Shown: in pieces, positions 26,036-38,300 of the stretch | How the letters are laid out: each line of letters opens with the position of its first letter | Numbering within the stretch: position 1 is the first letter of the stretch | NCBI GenBank assembly: GCA_965153355.1 | Contig: OZ231126.1 | Coordinates: 22,196,001 to 22,260,000 of the forward strand | DNA: 64,000 bases | Reading direction: 5' to 3' | Source of the DNA: Flaccisagitta enflata | Taxonomy: Eukaryota > Chaetognatha > Sagittoidea > Aphragmophora | The notes under the pieces: model-generated | Database searches by the model: none | Seen by the model: only the letters and a program-made list of their open reading frames with translations | What the model was told of the DNA's origin: nothing | Translations under genes and position numbers: made by a program

Positions 26036-26069
26036 GATTTTTGTTGTTGTTGTTGTTGTTGTTGTTGTT
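25997..26069. repeat. (GTT)n microsatellite
   Basis: Interrupted once by GATTTTT at about 26036. Confidence 0.95.
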
Positions 26070-26216
26070 ATGTTGCGTGACAGCTTTGAGTCATTGCCGA
26101 TGCGGCGTTTGATGCTGCAACTACCGCTGCAGCCGATAGGCGACTCCGCCGAGGATGATAGACGGCTGCAAAAACGATCGACAATGTTGACGGCGCATTT
26201 ACGATAAAGGAAGTCT

Positions 26217-26299
26217 TGTTGTTGTTGTGATTTGTTGTAGTTTTTGGCCGTTGTTGGTGGTTATTTGTGGTTGTTGTGGTTATTGTTTGTGGTTGGTGG

Positions 26300-26340
<41 letters not shown>

Positions 26341-26355
26341 TTATCTATTTATTTG

Positions 26356-26406
<51 letters not shown>
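26217..26406. repeat. (GTT)n microsatellite, second tract
   Basis: GTT and GGTTGT units, broken by a TTTATCTATTTATTTG insert near 26337-26355. Confidence 0.93.
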
Positions 26407-26408
<2 letters not shown>

Positions 26409-26649
26409 TTGTTTTTTTCGTTGTTTTTATTGATATCATTTTCCTTTTTGTACGGCAATTGTAAAAAACTCCATCGTTAAAGAAAGAATTAGTATAAGAA
26501 AAAAAAGCGTCTTCATGTTTTGAATGAGTATATTCTGAAACGGAGCTTCACATGCGCAGAACTGTAAGATCACATTCTTTCACATTCTTTAATTATCCTG
26601 CAACCACCTCACGATCTCAAATTCATTCTAATGACACGTTCGGGTTACT

Positions 26650-26850
26650 GTGCAATGTGATTGGGCTCTAATTATGCAAATGGAACATGAAAAATGCTTG
26701 GAAATAATTGTTCACCATAATGCCCAATTTGAGCCCATTCTAGCGGACAGGCGCGTGGACGGATTGACAGATAGATGGTTGGATGGACGGTTGGAGGGAC
26801 TGCTAAACCGATCGACAAAGCCTCTTAGACAGTCGCGAGTCCCCGACGAA
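26650..26850 (-). repeat. Dispersed repeat joined to a family A left end
   Basis: 26650-26745 matches 16845-16920 inverted. It runs directly into GGACGGTTGGAGGG, ACAAAGCCTCTTAGACAGTC and GCGAGTCC, a beta-like family A left end read backwards. Confidence 0.5.
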
Positions 26851-27020
26851 AGTTTCGTTAACCCCCTAGGAAACGGACCGGTGATAGACAAAATAGAATC
26901 GCACCTGAAGTCGTGCATCTCGGATCAAATGGACTGGCAAGAGGTCAAACTCGAAAAAAATCACTTTTACAACTACCAACTGGATTTGTACCCGCTAAGA
27001 GGTCAGCCAAGCTTTTAGAA

Positions 27021-27224
27021 AAAGGCCGGATACACAGCTACCGTAGTCGCGTGCGGGTGGGCAGGGGCCATATTTGAGGTCACCAGACCATTTGGGCAGG
27101 AGCAGTGAGGTAAAAGAAATACAATCAAAAAAAAAAAAAAATGTAAAAGTGTGACCAAACCGACCAAACCACCAACCGAACGACCGACGGACAAAGCGGG
27201 TTGTAGAGTCGCTGGCACGCGACT
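27021..27224 (-). repeat. Family A repeat (alpha subtype), near-complete
   Basis: Family orientation: hairpin AGTCGCGTGCCAGCGACT, CTACAACCCGC, GGTCGTTCGGTTGG core, CACTGCTCCTGCCCAAATGG, GCACGCGACT (10 of 10 complementary to the left decamer), TAGCTGTGTATCCGGCC. The final TTG is changed to TTT. Confidence 0.82.
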
Positions 27225-27351
27225 AAAACCAAAAGAATTCCCTTCCAATATGTCAATCATCTAAGTCTTTTTGGTTTTACTTGCAGTTGTATTGAACGAT
27301 GGATTCAATTTTCAACTAGTATACGTGGGTCAAAACCCGCATTTATTTTTA

Positions 27352-27469
27352 CTTGCGTACACATAACTCTATAATAGGCTGTGTCCATCCGTCCGTCCGT
27401 TCGTTGATCTGTCGGTTCGTCACGCTCAAGTTGGAAACGGAAAACCCCGCATTTCAGATGCTGCAGTTG

Positions 27470-27555
<86 letters not shown>

Positions 27556-27558
27556 TGC

Positions 27559-27591
<33 letters not shown>

Positions 27592-27667
27592 GGTAAAAAT
27601 AGGGTAAGGCTGGGAGTTGGATGCCCCTGCCCACTCATCCGCAACGATGTTGTGACCCCGCGTTTTT
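27352..27667 (+). repeat. Family A repeat variant carrying a (GT)n tract
   Basis: ATAACTCTATAATAGGCTGT and TCCG units, then about 115 bp of GT/GC repeat (27472-27586), then TGGATGCCCCTGCCCACTC and CCGCAACGATGTTGTGACCC. This closing module also ends the copies at 29760-29940 and 41000-41750. Confidence 0.65.
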
Positions 27668-27804
27668 TGTCTGATTAGATCAGGTAACCCTAGAGGGTCA
27701 GGCTACCCATTTGAAAACCAGATGATAGTTCATGGATAGGAGACCAAGCTTTGCGCGCCCCTGTGGCAACGGGCGTAAATGCAGTTAACTGTTTTAATCC
27801 TCAA

Positions 27805-28005
27805 CAAGGCCGTATACAGGGCTACCCTAGTCACGTGCGGGTGGGCAGGGGCAGTGATGGAGTAGGTCACTGGGGCATTTGGGCTGGAGAAGTGACCTCA
27901 AAACGCTCAAAAACGCTGAAAGAGTCAAATGGGGACCAACCGACCAACCGACCAACCAACCAACCGACCGACCGACTGACCAACGGACAAAGCGGGGTGT
28001 AGAGT
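27805..28005 (-). repeat. Family A repeat, left hairpin missing
   Basis: CAAGGCCGTATACAGGGCTA to GGACAAAGCGGGGTGTAGAG; the outer AGTCGCG hairpin is absent, replaced by TTTTTAAAAG. The core is GACCAACC units. Confidence 0.7.
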
Positions 28006-28744
28006 TTTTAAAAGTTTTGTAAAAATTGAACAATCCTTCCAGGCAATGATAAGTCGTGTTTCGCTGCACTGGCAAAAGACTAGACAGTAGAATCGTTTTA
28101 TTCACACTGCGTGTACGCCAACAAAACAACAGACGGCGGCGCTAATGTCATTACAGTGACGACCTCTTCGGATGATCTCTCCTCTTTTAACTAATATAAA
28201 GTGGCACCAGTCGATGGGAAATATGGGAACCAAGTGAGGTCGCCATTAAAATGCTCATGGGCAAATCAACACAGACGAAAATACTATGCAAGAAAAAATA
28301 AACGACCAATAAGCAGTTTTTTTTTTATCTTTTTATTGATCGTGTTTTTACGAAAAACAATAAGAATTTTAGTCGCTTGCTAAGTGGACCAACTGATTCT
28401 ACAAGAGGGTGTGTCCGTAGGAAGATACCCCCGGAAAGCGAGTAAAACATTAATTTTACCATATGCATAAGAATAAAAAAGGAGAAGGGTGTCTATACTT
28501 TATGTTTGTACCGATATATCCTTCCCCTTGCTACGTTTAATATTGCTATTCAGACATTTTAGTAAGGGTGTTTTACAACTTTGAGTCAGGTGAATTTTCT
28601 TCGTGATTGTTCCTTTGTTTTCAACTTCGACGAGAAGCCTCTACCAGAATAATGAAAAACAACTGATCAGTATCATGCTCTCGCCGTTTTCTGTAAGAAC
28701 GATGTAAACATTTTGTAGTATTTTTAGTTTATTTTACACTATTC
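28006..28744. other. AT-rich unique stretch
   Basis: No supported feature. Confidence 0.35.
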
Positions 28745-28988
28745 CAGGGGTGTATAAAATCAAAGGGTGAAAAAAAAACAAATTTTTTCCAAGATTTTAC
28801 ACTTTTGACAGTTCCAAAAGATAGTATTTGACTACTACAACATTATTTTACACTATTCTGACCTTATTTATAGTATATTAATAGTCTATGGGGTAGAAAA
28901 TCAAATTATTTTTTTGACCCAGCAGGGAAGGAAATCAAAGACCAGGGCGCCCAAGAAATCAACGGCCGCTCAAGTCTATACACCCCTG
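28745..28988. mobile_element. hAT-like non-autonomous element (244 bp)
   Basis: Inverted termini CAGGGGTGTATA and TATACACCCCTG, flanked by near-identical 8-bp direct repeats CACTATTC (28737-28744) and CATTATTC (28989-28996). CAGGGGTG ends plus an 8-bp duplication are the usual marks of hAT elements. No coding capacity. Confidence 0.75.
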
Positions 28989-29027
28989 CATTATTCAACT
29001 AAAATGTCTAGAAATATTTGATTTCTT

Positions 29028-29245
29028 CTTGGCGTGGGTAGGTATGAGGCTCCGTCCGTAGGTAGGTAACGCGAAATATTGGATGTCGCATAATCGACTG
29101 AAGTAATGTTTTCTGATCATTACTGCCCCTTCCCAGTCTCAAGACTTCCCCGCCCACCCTATCACTGCCCCTGCCCATTTGTATTACTGCCCCTGCTCAG
29201 TGCCCACCCGTAAGTGACCAATTATTGACTGTGTATCTGGCCTTG
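29028..29245 (+). repeat. Family A-related right half with repeated CTGCCC modules
   Basis: GTAGGTAGGTAACGCG leader, then four CACTGCCCCTGCCCA-like modules and GTGTATCTGGCCTTG. It resembles the fragment at 8095-8217. Confidence 0.6.
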
Positions 29246-29755
29246 TTTTTTAATGATTTCATAAATTGGATACATGATTCAGTGGATTTCAGTGGCCTAG
29301 TGACACTAAGTGGGAAAAAAACTGAGACACTTTTTTACACACTCAAGCAATTCTAACTATGTTTTTTTATTTTATGAAAAGTAATGATTTGGAAAAAAGT
29401 CGAGATTAAAAGATTCGAAGACTTTTTGATTCCTGCGAAGAAAACTTGTTTTTCCCTTTTTTCATGGGCCGTTTGAGGAAGTTGCTGCATTTTTGGGGCA
29501 GAACGGGACTACGCATGAAATTAATAAGCTAAGAAAGAGCTAAATCTCCTCTTTCCCAGATGACATTTAAGCAGAATTCTGTGCGATCGATAGTTTTGGA
29601 GCTATGATTTTTTAAATCTTTTTTTATTTTCTCTCATTTTAACATTTTTCCTAAAACAAGAGGAATCGAGTTGTTGAAGTCTGGCTGAACTTTGAAATGT
29701 CCTAGGTGATGATTGTGCATCCTGGCAGCACAGTTTCTCTCTCATTTCAACTCTG
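29246..29755. other. Unique stretch, no supported gene
   Basis: Nothing recognised. Confidence 0.35.
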
Positions 29756-29759
29756 GACT

Positions 29760-29985
29760 CTAGAGGCTTTGTCCGTCAGTCCATCCATCAGTCTGTTGGT
29801 CTGTCTGTCCGTCCAAGTGGAAAAGTGGAAAAACAAGCTGTCTAGATGCTTGTGTGTGGTGGTTGGGGTTGGGGTGTAGATGGGGGTTGGATGCCTCTGT
29901 CCACCCTGTCTGCAACGATATTGTAACCCTGTGTTGCATGTTTTCTGTTTTCTCTCATATTCCCTCTCTCTCCCCTCTCTCTCCC

Positions 29986-30060
<75 letters not shown>
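29760..30060 (+). repeat. Family A variant followed by (CT)n
   Basis: GAGGCTTTGTCCGTCAGTCC core, TTGGATGCCTCTGTCCACCC and GCAACGATATTGTAACCCTG closing module, then a CT tract (29987-30060). Confidence 0.6.
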
Positions 30061-30061
<1 letters not shown>

Positions 30062-31389
30062 GCCACAGCCTGGGATTAGGCTCGTTAAAAAAAAAAAAAA
30101 AAATTAGTATCGAAGGCTAGAAAAAGTCAATCTTATTATTGAAAAAAAAACCTGGGGAATCCAACCGTGACCTTTTCAGAGCCCTACGCAGGGGCGTTTA
30201 GAATCGGCCCCAAACAAACACCCAAAAATGGCTATTTTTAGGTATTTTTAGCCAAAATTTAGTACTTAAATGAGGCCAAGTGTTGTTCATAGTTGGGGAC
30301 ACTTCAAGATGTAAGAGACTAGTAAAGCAAGAATCATGATGATGGGGCTATTGTGGGTACCTAAGGCTGAGGGCCCCTAAGAGCAGAAAAAATGGTTTTT
30401 TTCATTGTGACTACAAAAATGAATGGAATGACTTCAAATTTGAAATGGAAGTTCCTTATAAATACAACTACCATCATGTAAAAATTTGTGGCCCTCCTTA
30501 GATGGCTTCATAGGAAAATTTGTACACAAAAACCAAAAATCGCTCCAAGAAATCAGTTTTTGAGTTAATTGAAGCCTAAAACAGTATTTTAAGTCAGGGT
30601 ACCCCAATTTTTTTTCTATTTTGCTAATATAAGATGTTTGGAGGTTCCAAAAAAATTTCAGGCCATATTTCCAAAAAATGGCTGAGATATGACCATTTGA
30701 AGCTTGACATTGATAAAAATGGAAAACGCCAAAAATGGTCATTTTTGGTGATTTTTTAAAAACAATTGGGTACAAAAAGGGGTCCTGTTCATTTTAATTC
30801 ATAGTTGGGGACACTACAGGATGTAAGAGATTATAAAAACAGGAATCATAATGATGGGGCTATTGTGGGGTACCTAAAAAGAAGGCCCAAAGTGAGCCCC
30901 TAAACCCAAAAATATGTATTTTTTTCATTGTGACTACAAAAATGAATGGAATGCCTTCAAATTGGAAATGGAAGTTCTTAATAAATGCAACTACCATCAT
31001 GTAAATTGTAGCCTCATGAAATGGCTTCATAGGAAAATTGTGCAAAAAACTAAAATCACTCAAAAATAAGTTTTTTAGTTCATTGACCTAAAACAATATT
31101 TCAAGGTCAGGTTCCCCAATTTTTTTCTGTTTTGCTATTATAAGATGTTTGGAGAGTTCCAAAAAAATTTCAGGCCATATTTCCAAAAATGGCTGAGAGA
31201 TATGACCATTTGAAGCGACGTGGTAAAACTGAAAAATGCCAAAAATGGTCATTTTGGTGATTTTTATAAACAATTGGGTACAAAAAGGGGTCCTGTTCAT
31301 TTTAATTCATAGTTGGGGACACTACAAGATGTAAGAGATTATAAAACAGGAATCATAATGATGGGGCTATGGTGGGGTACCTAAAAGTA

Positions 31390-31561
31390 TTTGAGGTCAC
31401 TCAATTATTTGGGCAGGAGCAGTGAGGCCAAAGACCGCCATAAAACCCCCAAAAATAAAGTGTGACGGATCGACGGACAGACAGACCAACAGACGGACGG
31501 ACCAACGGTCTCTCTTTGGACGGACTGACAAAGCAAGGTGTAGATTTGCATGTCTTTGACT
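31390..31561 (-). repeat. Family A fragment at the array centre (minus)
   Basis: TTTGGGCAGGAGCAGTGAGG, GTGTGACGGATCGACGG, then AAGCAAGGTGTAGATTTGCA and a decayed hairpin. The right terminal hairpin is missing. Confidence 0.7.
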
Positions 31562-31581
31562 AAAAATGGTTATTTCTTTTT

Positions 31582-31690
31582 AGTCGCGTGCTGTGACTCT
31601 ACCCGCTTTGTCGTCGTCGTTGGTCGTCCGTTAGTCATCGTTGGTCGCCGGTCCGTTGTCCGTTGAGTGGTCCGGTTGGTCGTCCAATAC
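31582..31690 (+). repeat. Family A fragment at the array centre (plus)
   Basis: AGTCGCGTGCTGTGACTCTA and TCGTCGTTGGTCG core, cut off after GGTCGTCCAATAC. It faces the minus-strand fragment 20 bp away. Confidence 0.7.
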
Positions 31691-32937
31691 GCTACTTTTT
31701 GGGTTTTAGGAGATTTTGGGTTTTAGGGTTTTTGGCTAAAAAAATCACAAAAAATGACCATTTTCGGCGTTTTCCATTTTTACCACGTCGCTTCAAATGG
31801 TCATATCTCAGCCATTTTTTGGAAATATGGCCTGAAATTTTTTTTGGAACCTCCTAACATCTTATATTAACAAAATAGAAAAAAAAAATTAAGGGTGCCT
31901 GACCTTCAGATATTGTTTTGGTCAATTAACTCAAAAACGGGAGATTTTTTTTGGAGCATTTTTAATTTTGTGGCAAATTTTTCCTATGAAACCATCAGAG
32001 GGCTGGGATTTTACATGATGTGAATTACAACTATAAGGAATTCATTTCAATTTAATCATTCATTCATTTTTGTAGTCACAATGAAAAAAAACATACATTT
32101 TTGTTTTGGGAGTTATACTGAGCCTTTTGGTGCCCCACAATAACTTGTCGTGCTGATTTCTGACATGTCTCTTGCATGCTGTAGTGTCACCAACTATTAA
32201 TTAAAATGAACAGGACCCCTTTTTGTACTCAATTGTTTAAAAAAATCAATCACAAAGATGAGCCAATTTCGGCGTTTTCATTTTTACTTTTCATTTTACT
32301 TCACTTCAAATGGTCATATCTCATCCATTTTTGGAAATATAGGCCTCAAATTTTTTTTGGAACCTCCAAACATCTTATATTAACAAAATAGAGAAAAAAA
32401 TTAGAGTACCCTGACTTTAAAATATTGTTTTTAGGTCAATGAACTATAAAAACTGATTTTGGAGCGATTTTTAATTTTGTAACAGAATTACTACATGAAG
32501 CCATCTAGAGAACACAATCTACATGATAATCAGTTGCATTATAAAACCTAGCTATTTAGTCATTCCATTCATTTTGTAGTCACAATGAAAAAAAACTACA
32601 TTTTGTTTAGAGATTGCTTTACAGGCAGCACTAACCCATCATCTTATTTTACTATTCTCCCATCTTGAGTGTCTAACTATGAAATTAGAGAAACACTTGG
32701 CCTCATTTAAATATAGAATTTGGCCAAAACTGCAAAATAACAGGTGTTTACAGGGCCGTTTCTGCCCCGCGTAAACTCTGAGATCACGGTGGGTCCCAGG
32801 TTTGCAAGATGACCTTTCAGCCTCATCTCAATTTTTTGCGACAAAAATAATGCAGCTAGCTCAACTTGGCCGGGTAGCGGTCTCTCTCTCTCTCTTTCTC
32901 TTTTTCTCTCTCTCTCTTTTCTTCTCTTATTTTCTCG

Positions 32938-33425
32938 AGCAGCATTTACGACTTTTTTCCTACGGCGATTAGCCGCCCTTATTGGTACACTTCTAAGCGA
33001 AACTACTTTTATGATTTTGAGAAAAAAAACATAGAAGAATATTATGGTTTTTTTCTGAATCTAACATCCTGAGCTAGCAATATACTTAATACTTATCATG
33101 GTAGCTACAAGCATGTTTTGTAAACACTAATTCACTATCATTTGGCTATCATCGGCTCCTTCAAAATACTTTTTATCAAAACAGTAAGCCATGCAGTGCA
33201 GTGGAGGAACGTCTTTGACAGACTTAATTAGATTTGCCTCCCTCTGAGGCCAACTTTGCCTAAACTTGATTTACCAAATTTACTGCGTGAATCTCTGCCT
33301 GGTGTCAAGTGTCTGCAATCTCCCTTTCTGTCTCCGTTTTCATGTCTCCGCTATTTCTTCCAGTCTTTCTTTCTCCCTGTATTTTCGTATCTCTATATGC
33401 CGTTCTCTCTTCTCTCTCTACTCTC

Positions 33426-33510
<85 letters not shown>

Positions 33511-33575
33511 TCACTAGCTGCATAAAGATAAAGCCTGTTCATCTCTCTTTTACTCATCAATCATCACCACTCATT
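32938..33575 (+). repeat. Repeat G copy carrying (CT)n
   Basis: TTTTTTCCTACGGCGATTAG leader at about 32949, CT tract 33422-33506, and trailing block AGCCTGTTCATCTCTCTTTT ACTCAT. The same leader, tract and trailer order occurs at 42040-42365. Confidence 0.65.
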
Positions 33576-33644
33576 ACATTATGATTTTTCTGAAATGACA
33601 CGAAAGAAAATCGCATCACTCTGCAATGGGAAAAAATATCAAAA

Positions 33645-33891
33645 CAAGGTCATTAGACCTAAGTCGCGTGCGTCGGCACTTTCAAAAAATGTCATGCAGA
33701 CAGACGGACATTTTTTTTTTTCAAAAGCAATTATTAAAAGGCTTTTTACTCCTCCAAGTTTCTTCTCTGCCATTCAGAGCAATAAAAAACGCGATAAAAA
33801 GCCTTAAAAATGACTTTGTTACGGACGGACCGACCAACGGGCCGACCGACGGACCGACAAAGTGGCTTATAGAGTCGCGTAGCACGCGACT
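33645..33891 (-). repeat. Family A repeat (delta subtype), full copy
   Basis: Family orientation: AGTCGCGTGCTACGCGACT, CTATAAGCCACTTTGTCGG, TCCG core, TTACGGAC-like units and AAGGCTTTTTATCGCG interior, GCACGCGACTTAGG, hairpin AGGTCTAATGACCT and TG. It has the same ends as the copy inside the zinc-finger gene and is half its length, because it lacks the internal duplications. Confidence 0.88.
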
Positions 33892-34269
33892 AAAAATAAA
33901 TCGTTTACACGTTCTTTTCATGTACACAATTTGACCATACTTAGATTTGATTCAAAACATAAACCATCCAATTATGACCAACATCTTTCTTCAAAAGGTG
34001 TTTGCTTTTATGCTTTTTTTAGGAAAAAAAAGCTTAATCTGTGATTCTGCATTTGAAATTGGGAATTCTGTCATGATGAAATAGTAGAACAAGAATCCAT
34101 GAAAAGTTTCCTTCCATTTAAGGCCACTCCCAGAATCAGCATGAGTTGAAGATGATTTTCTGGAAAAGATTCTTTTAGGTAAGTGTAATTGTCGATTGGA
34201 ATAAGGCAAGGGTCAATTTCCTCATAGTGATGGATTTTTTTTGAATATCTTGCTCCTTTGCCAAGTAAT

Positions 34270-34312
<43 letters not shown>

Positions 34313-34512
34313 GACTATAACCCAGGGGAATGTCCAAAAAAGGATCAGTCTAAATTTAGACTCTAATGCGTTTAGACTGAGTTACCAGAAATTTGCGAAA
34401 AAAGATGAAAAGGAAAAGGAAAAAAATTTTGTAAACAATTTTGCTATGAAAAATGAATCCGTTTGAAAAGTGAAATGACAGTGTGTATTTAAATTTGAAT
34501 TTTGTTATTATT

Positions 34513-34559
<47 letters not shown>

Positions 34560-34819
34560 AGATGAACAAACTCTTTCAATGGAAACGAGAGAGAAAGAGT
34601 CAAATTGCAAATCAGGCTTACTCGTAATTACACGTGAAATGACGAAATGTTCAAATTATCGCATTTTAAGACAATGCCTGGACAAGGCATGGTTACATAA
34701 TACATATATGAACATGTCATTTTAACAACGGAAAAATTTTCAAGTCGAGGGATATGAACACAGAGGAGGAAGGCGAAGCGTTATGTCTAAAGGAATCATT
34801 TTTAAGGATACGACTTTTT
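33892..34819. other. AT-rich stretch with two short (GA)n tracts
   Basis: GA repeats at about 34269-34310 and 34515-34558. No supported gene. Confidence 0.5.
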
Positions 34820-35072
34820 AGTTGCGGACACGCAACTCTGTAAGAGCCTTTGTCCGTCCCTCCGTCCGTCCGTCCGTTCGTCCGTCCGTCCGTCCGTCCG
34901 TCCGTCCGTCCATCCGTCCGTCCGTTCTAAATCCCGTCCGTCCGTCCGTCCATCCATACGTCCGTCCGTCCGTCCGTCAATCCGTGAGCCATCGAGTCAA
35001 AAAGTGCGAAAGCGCGCAATTCCGCCCCTGCCCTGCCGTCCGCAACTGATATTGGCCGTGTATCCGGCCTTG
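34820..35072 (+). repeat. Family A repeat (beta subtype), full copy
   Basis: AGTTGCGGACACGCAACT hairpin, CTGTAAGAGCCTTTGTCC, TCCG core to about 34985, GCCCCTGCCCTGCC, GTCCGCAACT (10 of 10 complementary to the left decamer) and GGCCGTGTATCCGGCCTTG. Confidence 0.88.
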
Positions 35073-35151
35073 TTTCTACTACACTGGCAAAGTATCCTGT
35101 GCAATACTTCACTAAGAACAAAAAACGATTCCTATTATCTCTTTAGTGAAG

Positions 35152-35407
<256 letters not shown>

Positions 35408-35459
35408 AACAAACACACGCACCATACAAAAATCAACAAAATAATAATACACAATACAT

Positions 35460-35963
35460 GGGTGCTTCACATAGCAAAAGTTGGGAGTATCCCTTCACCC
35501 TACCTAGGTAATGTGGAGGAACAAAAATCATGAAGATGACCAGTTTTTTTTTAAATTCCTTTATCTTCCATTTTTATTTTGGCCTTAAAGTAACTACAGA
35601 TTTCTCAGAATTCAGCAAAATCCTATGTAATTTTGTTACAAAAAAGAAAATTATCTGTTTTAAAAAATCATGATGTTGGTAAAAATTAACTAGAATATCA
35701 GAATATAAGCTATAAAAGAGCATATAAAAATGCAGAATTACAATTCTATGAAAAAAAAAATTGTTATACCTAATTTAAACAATGTCAGTATATTGTTTTA
35801 TCCAACTGCAATATACAAATTACGTCCTCAAAAACAATTTTAAAAAAATGTAAGATGAGCGATTTTTGATAAAAGAAAAATAGAGAGGGTCCTTAAATTA
35901 GCCACTCTACATTAGGTAGAGAGGGTGAAAAGAAATAACCAACTTTTGCTATGTGAAGCACCC
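35460..35963. mobile_element. Fold-back element (504 bp)
   Basis: GGGTGCTTCACATAGCAAAA at the left recurs inverted at the right, continuing as GTTGG; the blocks TCACCCT(A/C) and ACCTA..TAATGT also pair. A possible 7-bp duplication ACAATAC (left at about 35451-35457, right at 35966-35972) sits two bases outside the GGGTGC ends, but the left one borders an AC/ATAC-rich tract and could be chance. Confidence 0.65.
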
Positions 35964-37375
<1,412 letters not shown>

Positions 37376-38300
37376 CATGCTGTCAGCCATTGTGGTGTCA
37401 CCGTCCCTCGCCCCCCTTCTCCCTTCCAGCAACCCTGGCTGTTGGTCATTAGCGTCACCTTCCCTCTCACCCTGCAATCCCCAATCGTTACACCAACAAC
37501 CCATGCTGTTGACCGATTGTGTGTTGTCACCTCTCGCCCTCCCCTTCCCTCCCAGCTACCACGCGAATAAAAAAAAGACGCACCTCTTTATTTAATAATA
37601 AAACAGAAAGAAAAAACAATTTTAACTAATTTCTGTTGAATCATATTAAAAGATTTTCAAACTTTCATTTTAGGGAAGCAATCCCAGGTCTGCTATCTCA
37701 AACGGTTTAGGAGCTAGAGCTCTGCAAAGAGAAGCACTATTTTGCTAAAATGCAATTATTTACATGGGGATTGTGAAACTGAAATAGGCAACATTTTTAC
37801 TCAAACTGATGCCATTTCTAAATGAAAAAAGATAGCAATACCAGATAAGCGCCAAATGAAAAGACTTTCAAAGGGCTTCGAAATGATCTAAGATTATCTT
37901 TAGTTTTTTTAAAGATTTATTGGCTAAATTAGCCATTTAAAAGTGCATCTTTTTTTTAATTCGCGTGGTACCAATGCCGTCAGCTAATAGTGTGTCATCG
38001 CCTCACGCCCCCTCTCCCTGCAAGCGACCCATGTTGTCCTCGCCTATCTCCTGACAACCTATGTTGTCAGTAGCTAGCTAGTGTATCAGCACCTCTCTCC
38101 TGGCAAACGACCCATGCTGTCCTTTCTTGGCTATGTTAGCTGTCAGTCATCGGTCTTTGGTGGCTTCTTCCCCCCCCCCTCCTCACAACAAATGCTATTA
38201 GAAATTGGTCTGTCGTTCTAGCTGCCCCCCCCCCCTCCCTTTTCCCTCCCAACGAACCGTGCTGTCAGCCATGGGAGTTTCGTCGCCTTTCGTCCTAGAT
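37376..38300. repeat. CCATGCTGTCAGCC minisatellite, interrupted by an element
   Basis: Diverged units of about 65-75 bp with ATGCTGTCAGCCATTG, TGTGTCATCGCCTC and CCCTCCCCTTCCCTCC blocks occupy 37376-37558 and 37969-38300. The same units occur at 50722-51035. The fold-back at 37559-37968 splits the array. Confidence 0.75.
37559..37968. mobile_element. TA-inserted fold-back element (410 bp) with an empty-site match
   Basis: Ends CCACGCGAATAAAAAAAAGA and, inverted, CCACGCGAATTAAAAAAAAG; both are flanked by TA. The uninterrupted minisatellite at 50930 reads CTACCAATGCCGTCAGCTG, exactly the joined flanks here with a single TA, so the element inserted with a 2-bp TA duplication. No coding content; Tc1/mariner-type MITE. 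Confidence 0.82.

Larger units (their letters stand above)
30148..32803. mobile_element. 2.66-kb symmetrical fold-back array with internal tandem units
   Basis: The outer ends pair (AAACCTGGG... left; inverse of AAACCTGGGACCCACCGTGA right), and so do blocks GGCCAAGTGTT and GGCC..AAAC..ACC further in. The left arm holds successive units of about 505 bp, each starting near GTTGGGGACACT (30295, 30805, 31310) and containing AAAAATGGCTGAGATATGAC; the right arm holds the same units inverted (centre near 31478). Two opposed family A fragments sit at the centre. Open frames across it are translations of the repeat. Confidence 0.75.

Noticed and set aside
25639-26037. Hydrophobic plus-strand frame resembling a membrane protein
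   Set aside because: The complementary strand carries a repeated charged frame over the same bases, and the end runs into a GTT tract; the hydrophobic reading is more likely the shadow.
30434-31300. Similar minus-strand frames of 65-113 codons
   Set aside because: They are readings of the 505-bp tandem units of the fold-back array, with different stops in each unit.
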